Assembly: GCA_050084985.1 (NCBI GenBank) | Contig: JBITNC010000001.1 | Location: forward strand, 175,336,001-175,400,000 | Reading direction: 5' to 3' | DNA: 64,000 bases | Source: Nageia nagi | Lineage: Eukaryota; Pinophyta | Shown here: in pieces, positions 36,961 to 50,235 of the stretch | Layout: the number at the start of each line of letters is the position of its first letter | How positions within the stretch are numbered: the first letter of the stretch is position 1 | Made by a program: the position numbers and the translations under genes | The notes under the pieces: model-generated | What the model saw: only the letters and a program-made list of their open reading frames with translations | Databases searched by the model: none | What the model was told of the DNA's origin: nothing

Positions 36961-37906
36961 GAATAGTAAATATTTTATAAAATTTATGAACCCACCTTAT
37001 GTATTCACATTATTTAATGTTTTAATCAATATAATATTCATTCTTTCAAGAAATATCATATAGGAAGTGGAGAAAGGAGATTCAATTTTCTTCTAGGAAG
37101 ATGCTTTGATTATAGAAAAACATTTAATTCATTACAAAAAGTTTAGAAAAGTAGATGAATGGAAAATTAAAGAGCCAAGTGAAAGAGTATGTAATTCCTT
37201 CATAACCCAAATAAGGAATTGTGGTTTTAAAAAACCACATTCAAAGGAGATGGAAACAACTTTGTATAAAAAAAAAATAGCAAGCTAGAGCAACATAAAA
37301 AAAAATTAAGTCAAAATAGAGATAACCCAATATGTAAAAGATCTAAGAATGGATCTTATAATTTAAAATAATAAGGTATATTGATGATAGGTGAGATGAG
37401 AGAAGAAAAAATAGAACTTTGGAACAAGGTTTGGTTAAAAGGATCAATTCCCAAAATATGTTTTTTTATATGGTTGATGGTAGAAACTAGACTTACTAAA
37501 ATTAATAACTTTATAAAGGAAGGAATGTAAATACCAAAAGGATGTAATATATGATACAAGGAGTATGAAAATCACATCTTCATTCACTACCAATATACAA
37601 CATATGTTTGGCACAAAATAAAAGGAGAGTTAAACTTCCAAGGAGCTTTCCTAAATATGATATAGGAACTAATATTATAGAGGAATACACTTCCAAAAGT
37701 AACAAATTTGTAAATAGTGGAAATTCATTCTATCACATATTATAAGATAGATTTGGAGGGAGAGGAATGAAAGGATATTTAACAATAGGAAGAATGGAGC
37801 ACAATATGTTTACAAGTTGATCCTATTTGGGGCTACAAAATGTTTTGATAGTTGTACTAAATGGAGAAGAGAATTTTATAGAAATACTTATGAACATGGA
37901 AAATAG
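36961..37906 (+). pseudogene. LINE ORF2 C terminus (zf-RVT-like)
   Basis: At 37,410-37,630 the frame reads LWNKVWLKGSIPKICFFIWL then ETRLTKINNF and later HIFIHYQYTTYVWHKI. This is the zf-RVT pattern of plant LINEs (W....P.K...F.W......L.T...L.........C..C....E...HLF..C......W). The last block, 37,750-37,906, reads IWRERNERIFNNRKNG and ends EHGK followed by a stop, the usual end of plant L1 ORF2. Confidence 0.8.
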
Positions 37907-39950
37907 GTAGGCCCCTAACATTAATTATGAATAAGGAATGGGGAATAAATGAGATAGTATAGTAATAATAGTCAAAGAAGAGTATGGGGAAAAAGCTATA
38001 TTATAGTGTAAAACTTTTTGGCACATTTGGTTTCAAGCTTCTATTGTATTTTTGTTTTACTCATTAGATGGAGGTAGGCATTTAGAGGGGAGTCTCTTAT
38101 TTTTATAAGGAATCTTACTAATTGGTAGTAAAGGTAGTCTCAATTATGTGTGTTTGATCTTAGGATTTTGCAAAGTTATTACAAGGTATGGAGTTGTTTC
38201 TCTTGTTAGGATTCTATCTATTTATTTGTGCAAGGTAAGGGGTTGTTGGAAAGGTGTTGTAAGTATTTTAGAGTTTTGATCTTAACTAGATAAAGTGTTC
38301 TTTTTCCATTGCAATATGTGTATTAGTTTTGTTAAGGTTTTTATTCCTTGAACCTCATGGGAGTTTCTTTTATTCTTGACCCTTAGGCTTTTATTATTAG
38401 GATTTTGTATTTCTAGGTAGGCTTAGGAGGGATTTATCACTTGGAATTGTATTGTTTTAAGTTTACTAAAAAGGATCAAAAGCATAATTGTGATGGAAGG
38501 TTATTGTATTTAATGATGTATAGGAATCTTAACATATAGAGGACATCAACTTGCCAATTTTAAGTCACATGAGGATGTGACAAATGAAATGGGCTATTTG
38601 GATCAACTTTCATAGGTAGCATGATTGGAATGGACATGTATAAGATAGGGATTAGGAACACAAATTAACGTACCAAAAGGATTGAGTTATAAGCAAGATA
38701 GTACTTACCGCAAGTAGGAATTCAAGTGCTAAATAAGTTTGAAATACATGGTGCACAAGATATATGCAATATTTGTATTACTTAAAAGATAGTTGGCATA
38801 CAGCTATTGAAAATAATCATGATTACATGTAGTTATAGAGCATTTTGAATGAGAAGTACTTGGAATTATAATAAGTATGATGATATAGAAAATGGAATAT
38901 GTGCTAGGTTAAGGGCTATAAGGATTGGGGCATCATCAAAGATTATAGAGGACAAGCTTAATAATTAACAAAGAAGGGGTGGTGTTGAAATAATTAAGGA
39001 GGAAAGCATTATGAGAGGGGATTTAGTCAAGACAAAGCCCATGTAACATGAAGAAGTTTAGTATAATGAATCAATGTGAAAGGCACTTTCTAAAGGAAGT
39101 ATGAAAGAGTTCACCTTGGTATGTAGGGGTTTCAATCACCAATTATCCCTTGAAGTGGTAGATTATTTGAGAGAAAGGGATTGAAAAGTAAATAATTTGT
39201 TATTCTTTTTCATTATAGAAACAATTTTGAAAGTAATCCAAATGCCCACCATGGTACTAGAAATTTAAAGAGGGAAAAATAAACAAGTTAGCAATGAGGG
39301 ATAAATTTTAAAAATCTCTTGGAAGGGGATAGGTGCTAAATAAATATGAGATAGGAGTGGAGAAAACCAATCTTCCATAGCCATAGGATGAGGTATGCCA
39401 CTTTAAAGGGGAAGAATAAAGTGGTCTTAGCCTACTACTTTGGCCTCCTTAACCAATTCAAATTTCCTACATCAAATAAAGTAGATTTTTTTAAATATTA
39501 AATTACTTACCAATAATGATGAAGAAATTTAAGGAAAAATCCATGCATATTCCCTTACATGAATCCATTGTTAAAATTTTCTATGAAAAATACCTAGAAA
39601 ACTAGCCTTGGAGGATACCTAGAATTATAATTATTATGGGGGGACAATTCTTTTAGCCAATATTTATGTAATTGAATGATTCCATAAACCAAGATCTCTT
39701 GTAGCTTCTACAACAAAGCTAACTTTCAACCATTTACATAAGACCAAATCATTCACACAAATGAGAACACACAATGTATAGTGGCATCATAGCAACTTTG
39801 TGGTGATCTCCTTCAAGACTCTACTTGGTGATATTTAGTTAACTCTCCTCAAATTTAAGGTATACCTATCCCCTAATATAGTTTCAATTTTGGTTTAAAA
39901 CTAAAAGCTAGATCTACTATATTTTGTATGGGTAGATAATTTGGATTAAA
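37907..39950. other. LINE 3' flank and AT-rich DNA
   Basis: The LINE 3' UTR must lie at the start of this stretch, but I see no poly(A) tail or target duplication. The rest shows no recognisable gene. Confidence 0.45.
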
Positions 39951-40013
39951 TACTAATTGTTGTGAATATGCGTAAGGTTAATTATCTTTGAATATGCATA
40001 ATAGTGCTTGGAT

Positions 40014-40790
40014 GTGCTAGTGTTTGAAGTAAAAATTTCTTTCAAACTATGATATGCACTATCCTTATTGGTTGCAATGCTATAAAAAAATGTTGTGGTT
40101 GTGCTAGTGTTTAAAGTGAAAATTTAGGTAAAACTTTCTTTCAAACTATGATATGCAATATCTTTATTAGTTGATATATTGTTAAAATGGAAAATTATTT
40201 ATGGATTGATGCCACTATACTTTCATGATTGGAAATTTTATCCATGTTTTTGGATTGATGCCACTATACTTATATGTTTGGAAAGTTTATCCATGTTGAT
40301 GGATTATTTACCACATTGCTACTTGTTAGCAAGTTGTAGTGGATGGAGTGGTTAAAAAGGTTCACCCTTCTCCATGATTTTACATTATTGGAGTGGTTAA
40401 AAAGGTTCTCCCTTCTCCAAAATATCAATTGTTTGATGAAATTTGTATCCATGTTAATAGATTAATGCTACCAAATTTTATCATATGCATCTTGACTAGT
40501 AGCATAATCAAGTTGGTATTTTGTAGTTTGTGCATCTTAACATGGTATTCAAGATGGTATTTTGTTGTTTGTTCTTCACCTATGCTACAATATTGTTGAA
40601 GAAGATATTAAAACTCCAAATCAACATATTTTTAAATATATAAGAACTTATGTATATGCTTTTCCTTGTAAATATGAACTTGGTGTTTCAGTCAAGTAGG
40701 CATTTTTTGTGGCTTAAAAATCTTGACTTGATACTATAGTCAAGTTGTTATACCTTATAAATCTTGAATTAGTGATTTAGTCAAGTGGGT
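40014..40790 (+). repeat. Series of four separate short tandem doublets
   Basis: Consecutive independent duplications. GTGCTAGTGTTT...TTCAAACTATGATATGCA occurs at 40,014 and 40,101. A 49-base unit TGGATTGATGCCACTATACT... occurs at 40,202 and 40,251. GGAGTGGTTAAAAAGGTTC occurs at 40,345 and 40,390. A GTCAAGT-containing unit of about 45 bases occurs at 40,691, 40,739 and 40,779. Just beyond, ATCATCAAGGGGGAGAAA at 40,841 looks like a copia polypurine tract, so this may be the 3' untranslated part of an old copia element. Confidence 0.75.
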
Positions 40791-40972
40791 ATTTGATGGT
40801 TTATGACATGGTCACATAAGTATTTAATTGGTGATGTTATCATCAAGGGGGAGAAATATATTATGAAAATATTATGATATGATGAAATCCTCATATACCA
40901 AAAGATAAATACAAAACAATGATCTAAAATAAAAAAAAAATACAAAAATAAGAAATTATTATTTTTTCGATG

Positions 40973-40996
40973 ATATATATATATATATATATATAT
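40973..40996 (+). repeat. (AT)12 microsatellite
   Basis: Twenty-four bases of AT repeat. Confidence 0.95.
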
Positions 40997-41419
40997 GTCA
41001 TCTTTTATGTTGTGCATATGTGATGACTTAGTATCTTTGTGCACCATTTGATCAATTTATGGATGACATTTATCTTATATGAGTGTATATTATGCATCTA
41101 ATTGATCTTGCTTATGAGTTGCTTGTAGCTTATAAGTTTCTTCTTGATATTGCAAGTTACTTTGGGTATGCAGGCTCATAGAGTCTCATCATATCAACAT
41201 GTTGTTGAATGACTACTCTTGTACATTAAAACCATTTATGGTTAATAATTATATTGTAAAACCATTTGTTAAAATAGTTAAGTAGTTGAGCCATTGTAGA
41301 ACCATATATATTCTATTACTTCTCACAAGTTCTAGTCTTCGATTGTATTCTTATGGAGCACTCACTTACTCTTTCTCTTTGTCTTTTCGGCTCTATACTC
41401 CACTATTGCATTAAGAAAA

Positions 41420-41835
41420 CATTGGAAATTATAATGCATTATTGTGTAATATTTCTCTTTAATGTAAACCCATAATGTAAATCCACTTAATGCTTAAAGT
41501 ATCTATAGATACCTTAAAGCATTAAGGGAATAAATATGGAAAAAGCTTTAATCTTACTCTTGGGTAGAAGGGTGGTTAAAGAGTGGGTTTCATATTATAA
41601 ATAGAGGGGTACCCCCTATCATAGCACTTGTAGAAGCATGAAGATGCTAGTCTTGTAGAGTTATAGGAATTGTCTTGTAGGCGATTTTTAGATGAATTCT
41701 TGAGAATTTGTAGAAGAGTTCTCTTGTGTGAAGTAATAGAAGAGATGGTTCAAAGTGGATGTACTCCCAAGAGTTGGAGGAACAATTATATATTATGTGT
41801 TCTCATTTGTGTGAATTATTTATTCTTAGTTAGAT
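41420..41835 (+). mobile_element. Copia-like solo LTR, copy A
   Basis: Begins TTGGAAATTATAATGCATTATTG, close to the TGTTGGAAT start typical of copia LTRs. It has a hairpin (41,486-41,526), a TATA-like ATTATAAATAGAGGGG at about 41,595, and later GTGGATGTACTCCC...GTTGGAGGAAC then TGTGTTCTC, the usual R/U5 text of plant copia LTRs. The reverse complement of 49,849-50,235 carries the same blocks in the same order. No PBS or coding follows, so it is a solo LTR or an LTR of a lost element. Right end uncertain. Confidence 0.65.
41486..41526 (+). other. LTR hairpin, copy A
   Basis: CTTAATGCTTAAAGTATC and GATACCTTAAAGCATTAAG form a near-perfect stem around TATA. An equivalent hairpin exists in copy B. 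Confidence 0.8.
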
Positions 41836-43690
41836 GGTTCAAAGTTAGATTTATTGGATAAGATACAAGATATTTTGGTTTATGGAATCCTTCAATTCCA
41901 TCAAATACTATCTACAAGACATAATGTTGTCATGAAAAAGGATGATGAGAATACTCCTTTAGTAAACCTTATTAAAACTACAACCTCACGAAAATATCAA
42001 ATCTAGAAAGAGGGGAGTCTAGTAGCAGGCATAAGGGAAAATATGTAGAAAAGAGGAGTGATGCAAAGAAGAAATTCAAAATGATCATCAACCATGAATC
42101 CTACACCCTTTTAGAATTGAGTAAATTAGGCAAAAAGGTAGATAGTCAATCAAATTTAGAATCTAAAAATGAAAAATGAACAAGAATAAAAATAAGAAGA
42201 GTCAAGTAATGACATAAAAATTAACTAATGAAATAGATCAAGGGGTATATATGAGAAGCATAAAAAAAAGGAGGAAAAATACATTCTTCAAAAAAATAAT
42301 CAAAGCAAAGGATCATCGAGATAAAAGATGTGAACCAAAAATTTATTCTAGAATATGGATAATTACATCTTATACTTGAAGAGATTCAGTAGGTAGCTAA
42401 GGAAATTGAAGCAAAGTAAACCTAAATAGGAGGTAGAAAGCAAAGGAAGAGAATGAAGGTGAAGAAGAAGAATCATTGCAACACACAAGCACACAAGGAA
42501 TACATTGAAATAAAATAGGCAAAAAAATATGAACAAAGTAACACAAGATCATAAAATATTGATGTGAAGCAAATGATGCCACTAGTTGAGTTTTAGAGAA
42601 AAAATAAAAAACTAAAAGGAAAGAGAAAGGAAATAGGTCAAATCAAAGGAAGTACTAAAAGGTAAGAACCCTATTAACTAGTTGAAGTCAACTTGCCACT
42701 AGTTACAGATGGGAGTGATGGAAGACCTATAGGAGTACCTATGTTACCACTTATGGACTAACAAACTTATAACAAAATGTTGGTTGAAGAAATCATGCAA
42801 TAAGGTTAGTTGAGCCCAACTTTTGATAACTTTTAAGGAAAGTCAAAATTTTATGCAGTAATACTAAAATGAATATTTAACAAATACTTCAAACCACATT
42901 ACAAGAAGATGCAATTCAGATTTCCTTCAAACCCAAGGGTAATACTTCTACAAATTGGAAAATACCTAGGTAAGTAAGCCTTATGAATATTGTGTGCTTC
43001 AATCTTCTATATATTCTTGAGTAGAAGGGACAAAGGATGAGGGGTAAAAAGTGTTTTGAGTTTCTGATTGAAAGTATGGTGAAGCTAAAGTTTTTGGAGT
43101 AAGAAGAGGTGCTATTTTTTTTTTAGCAAATATCAGACCTTAGTTTCAATGGTTACCAAATATAATAGAGGATGGGGTATAATGAAGCTCAATTAGGCCT
43201 ATTATTCAATAAATCTATTTAATATGATATTTATAATATTTAGTATGTGCATATTGTAAATCCTTTTTGCAAGTAGATATCTATGTGACTAATATAAGAA
43301 AATAAGTATATGTAAAATTTGTAAGTAGTCCTATACTATTTTTTTGTAGATAAATGCTCATAATTTTGTATCAAGTAGAATGAATAAAAATAGATATAGT
43401 AGCTTCAATGCATGTAAATGATCCATTGAAACCTACATGTTGTAAAGGCTCTTGGAGATCCTTCAAAAATTCATATTTTTTTATTAATAAAATTTACCCT
43501 ATTAATAAAAAAAAGTAATGCTACACATAATTTATATGAAGTCAATTTTTTGTTTGAAATAAAATTAAACACTCTTTTATTTTTTGAAATCAAGTAAAGG
43601 AACGATGTACATGCCATATATTTAGGAATACAACATGGATGTCATATAAAAAGAAAATCTAAGAGAAAAAAATGTATTAATGTTTTTTTT
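41836..43690. other. AT-rich stretch, little recognised
   Basis: A weak plus-strand protein-like reading occurs at 42,820-43,130 (for example KCFEFLIESMVKLKFLE), of unknown family. Otherwise nothing. Confidence 0.4.
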
Positions 43691-43699
43691 ATACAAGCA

Positions 43700-44420
43700 C
43701 TTAAAAATATTAAATGATCATCAGGTAGAAAAAACATGCAATGTAAAAGTGAAAAATAAACAACAAATGAAATACACATAAAAATATGAAATGGAAAACA
43801 AAAAGAGTTTAACCAATGATACGATAAACCTAGGTTGGTTTCTTAACCCATTTGCATTTGTATGAAGATAGAACAAAGATAGGCACTCTTTTTGTGTGAG
43901 GAAAAACAACATATGTATGATGAAAATAATCATGCAAGCTATGAGCACCATAGGATTGATGATATTCAACTCTAAGACTTGGGAACTACTTTATTTCATT
44001 ACTTTAGAGGATTTTGATTCTCCACTTGACCTATAATGATTATGAAAATGATATCCCAAAGAATTAAAAGTAATTACCATTTAGATTAGGTACTTAGGCT
44101 ATTGATGTGGTTTTGGTAAAGGTTTTATGAAGATATACAATAGTACATTATCAAGGTGAATTGGATCATCATCATTAAATTTCTCTTTTTAATGCTCAAC
44201 ATCAATTTTTATAACCTTTTGATCAATAAGGTCTTGAATAGTATTTATTAAATTCTTGTAATTTTTAGTTAGATGATAGGTGGAGTTCTATTATAATTAC
44301 AAAATTATTCAAACATGTAGTTTTGCAAAACTTAATTTGGAAAGTGTTGCTAAAATATTGATGGTAACTATGATTGGGTCAAAATTCTTGCACCTAAATT
44401 ACTCACAATATTTATGAGCA
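43700..44420 (-). pseudogene. Third gypsy gag relic (C-terminal part)
   Basis: The minus-strand reading from about 44,290 gives STYHLTKNYKNLINTIQDLI, then DQKVIKIDVEH, a stop, and DDDPIHLDNVLLYIFIKPLP near 44,150. The order (knuckle tail, L...IQDLID, K.D......., PIHLDN, PLP) is shared with the gag relics at 400-600 and 63,430-63,700, so it is the same family. Upstream and downstream parts are not recognisable. Confidence 0.6.
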
Positions 44421-45620
44421 AATCCAAGAATCTTGACACATTCTATCTAATTTTCCTATGATAAATATTGATAAGAATGATAAGATAGGGTTTAGAAGTG
44501 ATCCTTAATGCTTAAATAGTGCAATGTAATATTTAGACCTAAAATGAAAACATAAATATTAATGGAGGCTTCAAATCATAAGTCCTTTATATCTTATGAT
44601 TGTCCAAGTGAGATGAAACCCAAACTCAAATAGGTTGTAAGCCTCCTTGTCCACAATCAATTGGATACTAGAAAAGATCATAATGCTTATGTTATAAATA
44701 TGATTTAGACACATATACTATGGAAAAATGCTTCTCCAAGACAAGTAGAAAAATATAAATGGTAATTCTATGATAAAGATTTGATAAAGACTAATGTATG
44801 CTAAAATATTTAGTCAAATGATCAAATATGATAATAAATTTAATACTAGAAATAATAGATCTAAATGCCAAATTGCTAATGATACAAAAAATATCATTAA
44901 AACCCAATTTGAAATTCTAAATATGAAATTAGCCTAAATATGCCTATATGACACATAATTATAACTCTATAATTTAATCAAGGATCCAATTCTTTAATTG
45001 AATGTGATTAAAGCTTCAAATATGTAAATACCCATTAAATTAACTATTAATAACATAAGCAACCTCAAATGAACAAAAGATACTTCAATCCATGTGTCAT
45101 AGAGAAGTGTTCCCAAGGTGTGAAAAGGTGAGCTCAAGATTTGATGTGGTCCTTTGCAAATTGATGTCATAGATACAAATGTACATAGTAAATTCCAAAC
45201 ATCATAGAGCTCAGGAAAATATGCAAATGCAAGAAGAGTCTTGAAAAGTGAGACCATATTAGATTTTATAAACCTTGATAGAATCATCTAGATAACTGTA
45301 TGACCTATAGGATCATCTAGGAGACAAGAAAGTCATCCAAGCAATTGGAAAGAATGTGTCAGAAAATATCTTAAAGGTTGAACCAAAGTTGATTGATTTG
45401 GTTGATGGTGCTGCAAACACACATTAGTCAAACATGATAATGACCATAAATGTTAATACAACCCTATTAACAACATAAAATGAATTTTTATAGTGTTTAC
45501 AATTATCCTTTTTTATGTTAAGCTTCAAACCTATGAGAAACTAAGTACAAAAACATATAAATAGTAAACTAATAATCGATAATGATACATGATAAATGAT
45601 AGTAAAATGATCAAGGTGAG
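44421..45620. other. AT-rich stretch, nothing recognised
   Basis: No coding motif. The minus frame 45,287-44,994 is Leu/Phe-rich without family signal. Confidence 0.45.
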
Positions 45621-45622
45621 AG

Positions 45623-45775
45623 CTAGTTTTGATGCATGATATGTTGTATAAGATCATCCTAATCACTTGAACTTATTCTAGTTTCAATGCATGATAGATC
45701 ATATAAGACAAAATCTAGCACCATGAGAATCAAACAAAGTATAGTTTTGGTACATGAAAGGCCATATAAGATGAG
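45623..45775 (+). repeat. Three-unit ~58-bp tandem repeat
   Basis: Units start CTAGTTTTGATGCATGAT (45,623), CTAGTTTCAATGCATGAT (45,678) and ATAGTTTTGGTACATGA (about 45,740). Each is followed by ATATAAGA or a variant. Confidence 0.75.
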
Positions 45776-45954
45776 ATAGAATCTCATGATAATGACCTAT
45801 AATAAAATATAATAAGTGAATCAAGTATACCTTAAAATAAAATAAAAAAATTAATCTAAGCTAAGCTAAGCTAATCTAAGTGTGAAAAATTAAAATAATC
45901 TTTTCTTTGCCCCTTCAATCTCTACTTTTCTCTAGTAGTCTAAGGGTGTCTGAA

Positions 45955-46166
45955 TCTACTTTTTCCCAATAGTCAAAGAGTGATGATCATAGGCTCACAT
46001 AGCTACCAAGTGTATGAACTTAGCACATAGGTATATGATGCTCATTCAAAGTATTAAATGAAAATTATTTCTACTTTGCCCCAATAGTTGAAGAGAAATG
46101 ATCATAGGCACATAGAACTACCAAGCATGGAATTATAGCATGTAGGCATATGATGCTTGCACAAAG
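45955..46166 (+). repeat. 115-bp tandem doublet
   Basis: TCTACTTTTTCCCAATAGTC at 45,955 and TCTACTTTGCCCCAATAGTT at 46,070. Both continue with GATCATAGG...CTACCAAG...GCATATGATGC. A partial third unit precedes at 45,921. Confidence 0.85.
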
Positions 46167-49100
46167 AATGACCAAGCCAAATATGATGATGTCTGAATAT
46201 GTTTATCACCAATAAATCATTTCAAGCTAAAATGATAATATTAAACATGATGAAATTTGAATATGTTTATTTTCAATCCATCATGTCAAACTAATAATTG
46301 TACAATGAATATTCATGATGCAAGAAAGGTTGACCATGCATCTGACATGCCCCTAAAAAAGCCAATGATGTACCTACTAAAATTTGTAAAATTTTTGTTA
46401 TGTTATAAAAATCATGTGTAAAGCTCTCCTCCTCAAATAGGAAGGTATGATGGGTGAAATGAAAGGAAACCTAACCATTTGATTGAATAAATTAGGAAAT
46501 GATGATCATGACTAAAGATTTACAAAATGATACAAAGATAAGAAAAATCATCCATATGAATATAGATAATTCAAATGACTATGGTTAATCAAATTTTTCA
46601 CATGATTAAGGATCATCCAAATGATTTGATTGGGGAAAAAATGAAAAATAAAAAGCAAAAACTAAATTTGACTATCATTTGTATTATGTATTTTTTTGGG
46701 CATTTACTATTTACTAGTTTATTATGCCCTAACTGATAATGAATAATAGGAGAAGCTAGCAAACTTTGGATGGTTGTGAAGATGAGGTGGATTAGATAGA
46801 CCAACATATGATAGTCATGGTGATGACAGGCTAGGGAGGAGGTCCAGTTGATAGATAGGAACCACCTCCCAAAAAGGTAGGTCCTTAAAAACTTTCCATT
46901 TTGTTGCCTACATTTGATTTTATTTGACTATTTGAATGCTTTTTTGCTAGTCATTATAAGTGAATAAACTAATTCAAGAATAGGAGTATTCATGCTACTA
47001 ACATAGGTTTAAGAAAACCCCTTATTTTTGTTTTACATTTAACCCAATTGAAACAGTAATCTACTATAGTTAAAATGTGGGAAACTATTAAGATAGGGTA
47101 ACACTAGGGTTTTTTTAAGCTTGATTCCTAAAAAAATGGCTATTTTTTAGGATTTTTAAATAATTTGAAGAGTAAAAAACTTTTCTTAATAGCCAAAATT
47201 TTATAATAGAAAATTTTGTTCCATGATTAAATAGCCAAAAATGTAAAATCATTTAAAAAAATAAAATTAAAATAGCCATATTTAATAAAGTAAAAATTAA
47301 AATTACCAAAATATTATAGCAAAAATAAAAATAATAATTAATATATCCAAAAAATTATAGTAAAAATTAAAATAGTCAAAAATTATTTATAATATTTACT
47401 TAATAATCAAAACTAGTATAAAATAAATAAATATAAAAATTAGACATGACATGCACTATCCCTCCCTCGGATCAAGATCTAAGAATGCTCCACTCTTGAT
47501 AGTCAAAAATATCTAAGGGTGGAGATTCATTTCTACCATCTCCATTGATGTTACCATTTCAAATATCTTGGATTGATTTGATTCTTCAATTATTCTTATT
47601 GTTGAGTGAAGAAAGGTAGAAAGAAGGAAGGAAACAATGATGGCTCACACGTAGGTCCCTAATTCCCTCCACTTAAGTGATGTTATCTCAACAAGTTCTA
47701 AAGTTGGAGCAAGCACTTGGTGTCATCATGTCCTAGCATTGGTGGTAGGCCAACTAATAAAGGAGGGAGGCTCTCTACCTATGCATTGAGGATGGGGCCC
47801 TATTTCATATTATTTAAGGGGGGTAAGGGATGCATTTCCTAATATTAGGGAATATTGGCTATTTCTATGTTCCCTACATGTCCCTCCTATTCGATGCTTT
47901 CCATATAAGGGGTGGATATCCATAGCTAGCTAGTATTCCAATGGATTATGGATGAATATGATCATGGGTGACGAGAAAGTAGTGTTCCATTTCTTTTTTC
48001 CCTAGCCCCTCTTGATTATTATTGAATCCTTCCCTTATCCCTCTCTTAGGGATCCCCTTTGTCAAATAATTTGGCTTATGGGGTGGCACCTCCACATAAG
48101 TTACTCTAATTAGTAGTTGAACTAGTAGGTGGAAAAGCTTTTATTTCTTGGAGCCTTATTCTACTTCAACTTGCCTTAGCAAGGGTTGATGGGTGGGTGG
48201 CATTCGGGTTCTTGTACCATCATCAATGACCTTCAACCTATTGAGGCTTAGTTTTTGACTAAGCACACCATGGTTATCTCTTTCTTCAACCTCAAACAAC
48301 CTAAGTCAATTGATTGTGTCTATATGTAGAATCCAACTTAGATAAAAAGGTCATTTTCCTCTAATGCACCTGGGGACAACCACATGATCAAGGTTAAGGG
48401 TGAGGCCATTGATGATTTCTACTTCAAGTGATAATATATGCATAGGTAGTTTTGTATAAGAGGCTAAGATATTTTCTGGTGTTGCTCTATAGTATGACTA
48501 AATCCCCAAGTGATTTTGGTGATGAATAAAGTGAATCTCTTGGCATAGTTTGTTTTTTTATAAATTTTGATACAAATTTAAAGTTGGTGGAGAAATTGAT
48601 AGTTTGGTGAGTGGATAGGTCATAGAATGGGATAGGCCATGAATAGATAGCCTAGCTAGCATTGCACTTGAGATATCATTGGACATAATTTTGGGTAAGC
48701 TAGATGCCACCCATAGATGAAAATGCCTTTGCATAAAATATAATATTCCTTGTATTGGAATCAAATTGGATAAAAATGAACTTGAATGCTCTACAAATGT
48801 AAAGCATAAGAATAAGTAGCAAGGTTTTGAGTGTGATTCTTATGATATTTTTTGCATAGAGAACATAAGTTTTAGGAAGATATTTAGTTCTATATGGTTA
48901 TAATCATTTAATGTGCCAATGCTTTGAAGGCTATCCATAGTAATTTTTTATCTTCCAATGATCAAAAGAAATAATAGTCATGTATTTTATGGAGAAAATG
49001 AAGGAAAAGATGCCACCTTTTTATAAGTTGCCTTGTCATCTATAATATTCTAAAATGATACCATTCCCTTTACAATATTTACTTTCTAGTCAATGTTTCT

Positions 49101-49848
49101 GATATTATTTTATTTTGGAAATGCTATTCTTCTAACTCTTTTTAGATTACCTTACTGTAGCATTGTTGGCAAGTGCATATAATTGCATTTAACTTTTGGA
49201 TTTCTAAAAATTTTATATATTTCTTTTCAATTGCTCCAACTTATCAAATAATATTGAATGAAATTCAACTCTTATCATGTTTCTTGTTTATGTAATTAAA
49301 TTTATGAAAGTTACATTATTTTTTTGGTATTAAATCTCAAACGTATCAAATTGTAATTTATTTGATTAGTGTTGTATGCGATATTTGAATAATTAAAAAA
49401 ATTACCTTTCAATATTTGAAAATAACAAAAATATTTTCAAAAGTTTTTAAACTTATAAGAATATATTTACTTTTATTTTTTTCTCTGAAACATTGTAAAA
49501 TTCTAAATTAATATAGAAAATTTAGTTACTATAAATCTTTTATGTGTTATAAATTGTAAAGTTATATATTTAGTTATTATAAAATTTTAAATTATTTTGA
49601 AAAAAAGAAGTATTGAATCATAATTGGTATTTCATGCTAAATAAAGTTATATACCACATTAAATAAATAATGTTCCAAAGGCAAGAAAAATAGTAGGGGT
49701 ATTTTTGTAATTTTAAAAACTTGAAATGTATTTATTTAATTTTCAAAGATTTGGGTATTTTTTAATTTTATGAACTTATTGAGGTATTTCCAAAAATTTC
49801 TCTTGAATAAACTATCAAGATCTTCAAATAAATTTTTTTAGTAGTTCT
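46167..49848. other. AT-rich stretch, no gene recognised
   Basis: Includes A/T-only tracts at 47,140-47,450 and 49,200-49,800. A slightly GC-richer part at 47,450-48,450 has protein-like pieces (VDGWVAFGFLYHH), but I cannot assign it. Confidence 0.45.
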
Positions 49849-50235
49849 TGTATAAGAAATTCTAAGTGTATGAACTAGAATTTTAGCCTCCTTATGAAGG
49901 AACTAACACTAATAAGATAATTCCTAATCAACCAATATCACATGAAAGCTCACAATTACATCTCACAAACTCACAAAGCAATCTCACAACACAAGATGTA
50001 AGTGGTTCCTCCAACTAGGAGTACATCCACTAACTAGATCTTTACTTCAATCACAAATACAACTCTCTTACAATTCTTTTACCCAAGGGGCATGCTCATG
50101 ACATGGAGTGTAGGATAAGTTACATTATCATATTCACTTAAATACTTAAGGTATCAAATCATACCTTAAGTATTAGTAAATTTACATAGAAGATTTAATA
50201 TGAACCTTTACAATAATGCATTATACATTCCAACA
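49849..50235 (-). mobile_element. Copia-like solo LTR, copy B (inverted)
   Basis: Read on the minus strand it starts TGTTGGAATGTATAATGCATTATTG at 50,235. It contains a 14-bp perfect hairpin (50,141-50,174), GTGGATGTACTCCTAGTTGGAGGAACCAC and TCTTGTGTTGTGAGA, in the same order as copy A. The lower end near 49,849 (TG on the plus strand) is a guess; no target duplication was found. Confidence 0.68.
50141..50174 (-). other. LTR hairpin, copy B
   Basis: AATACTTAAGGTAT and ATACCTTAAGTATT are perfect complements around CAAATC. Equivalent in position to the hairpin of copy A. Confidence 0.85.

Noticed and set aside
40841-40860. ATCATCAAGGGGGAGAAA as a copia polypurine tract with an LTR starting next to it
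   Set aside because: No TG-starting LTR follows and the copia-like LTR begins some 560 bases later; kept only as a hint in the doublet entry.
41420-50235. The two copia-like LTRs as the pair of one element
   Set aside because: They are in opposite orientation and no copia pol lies between them; best seen as two separate remnants.
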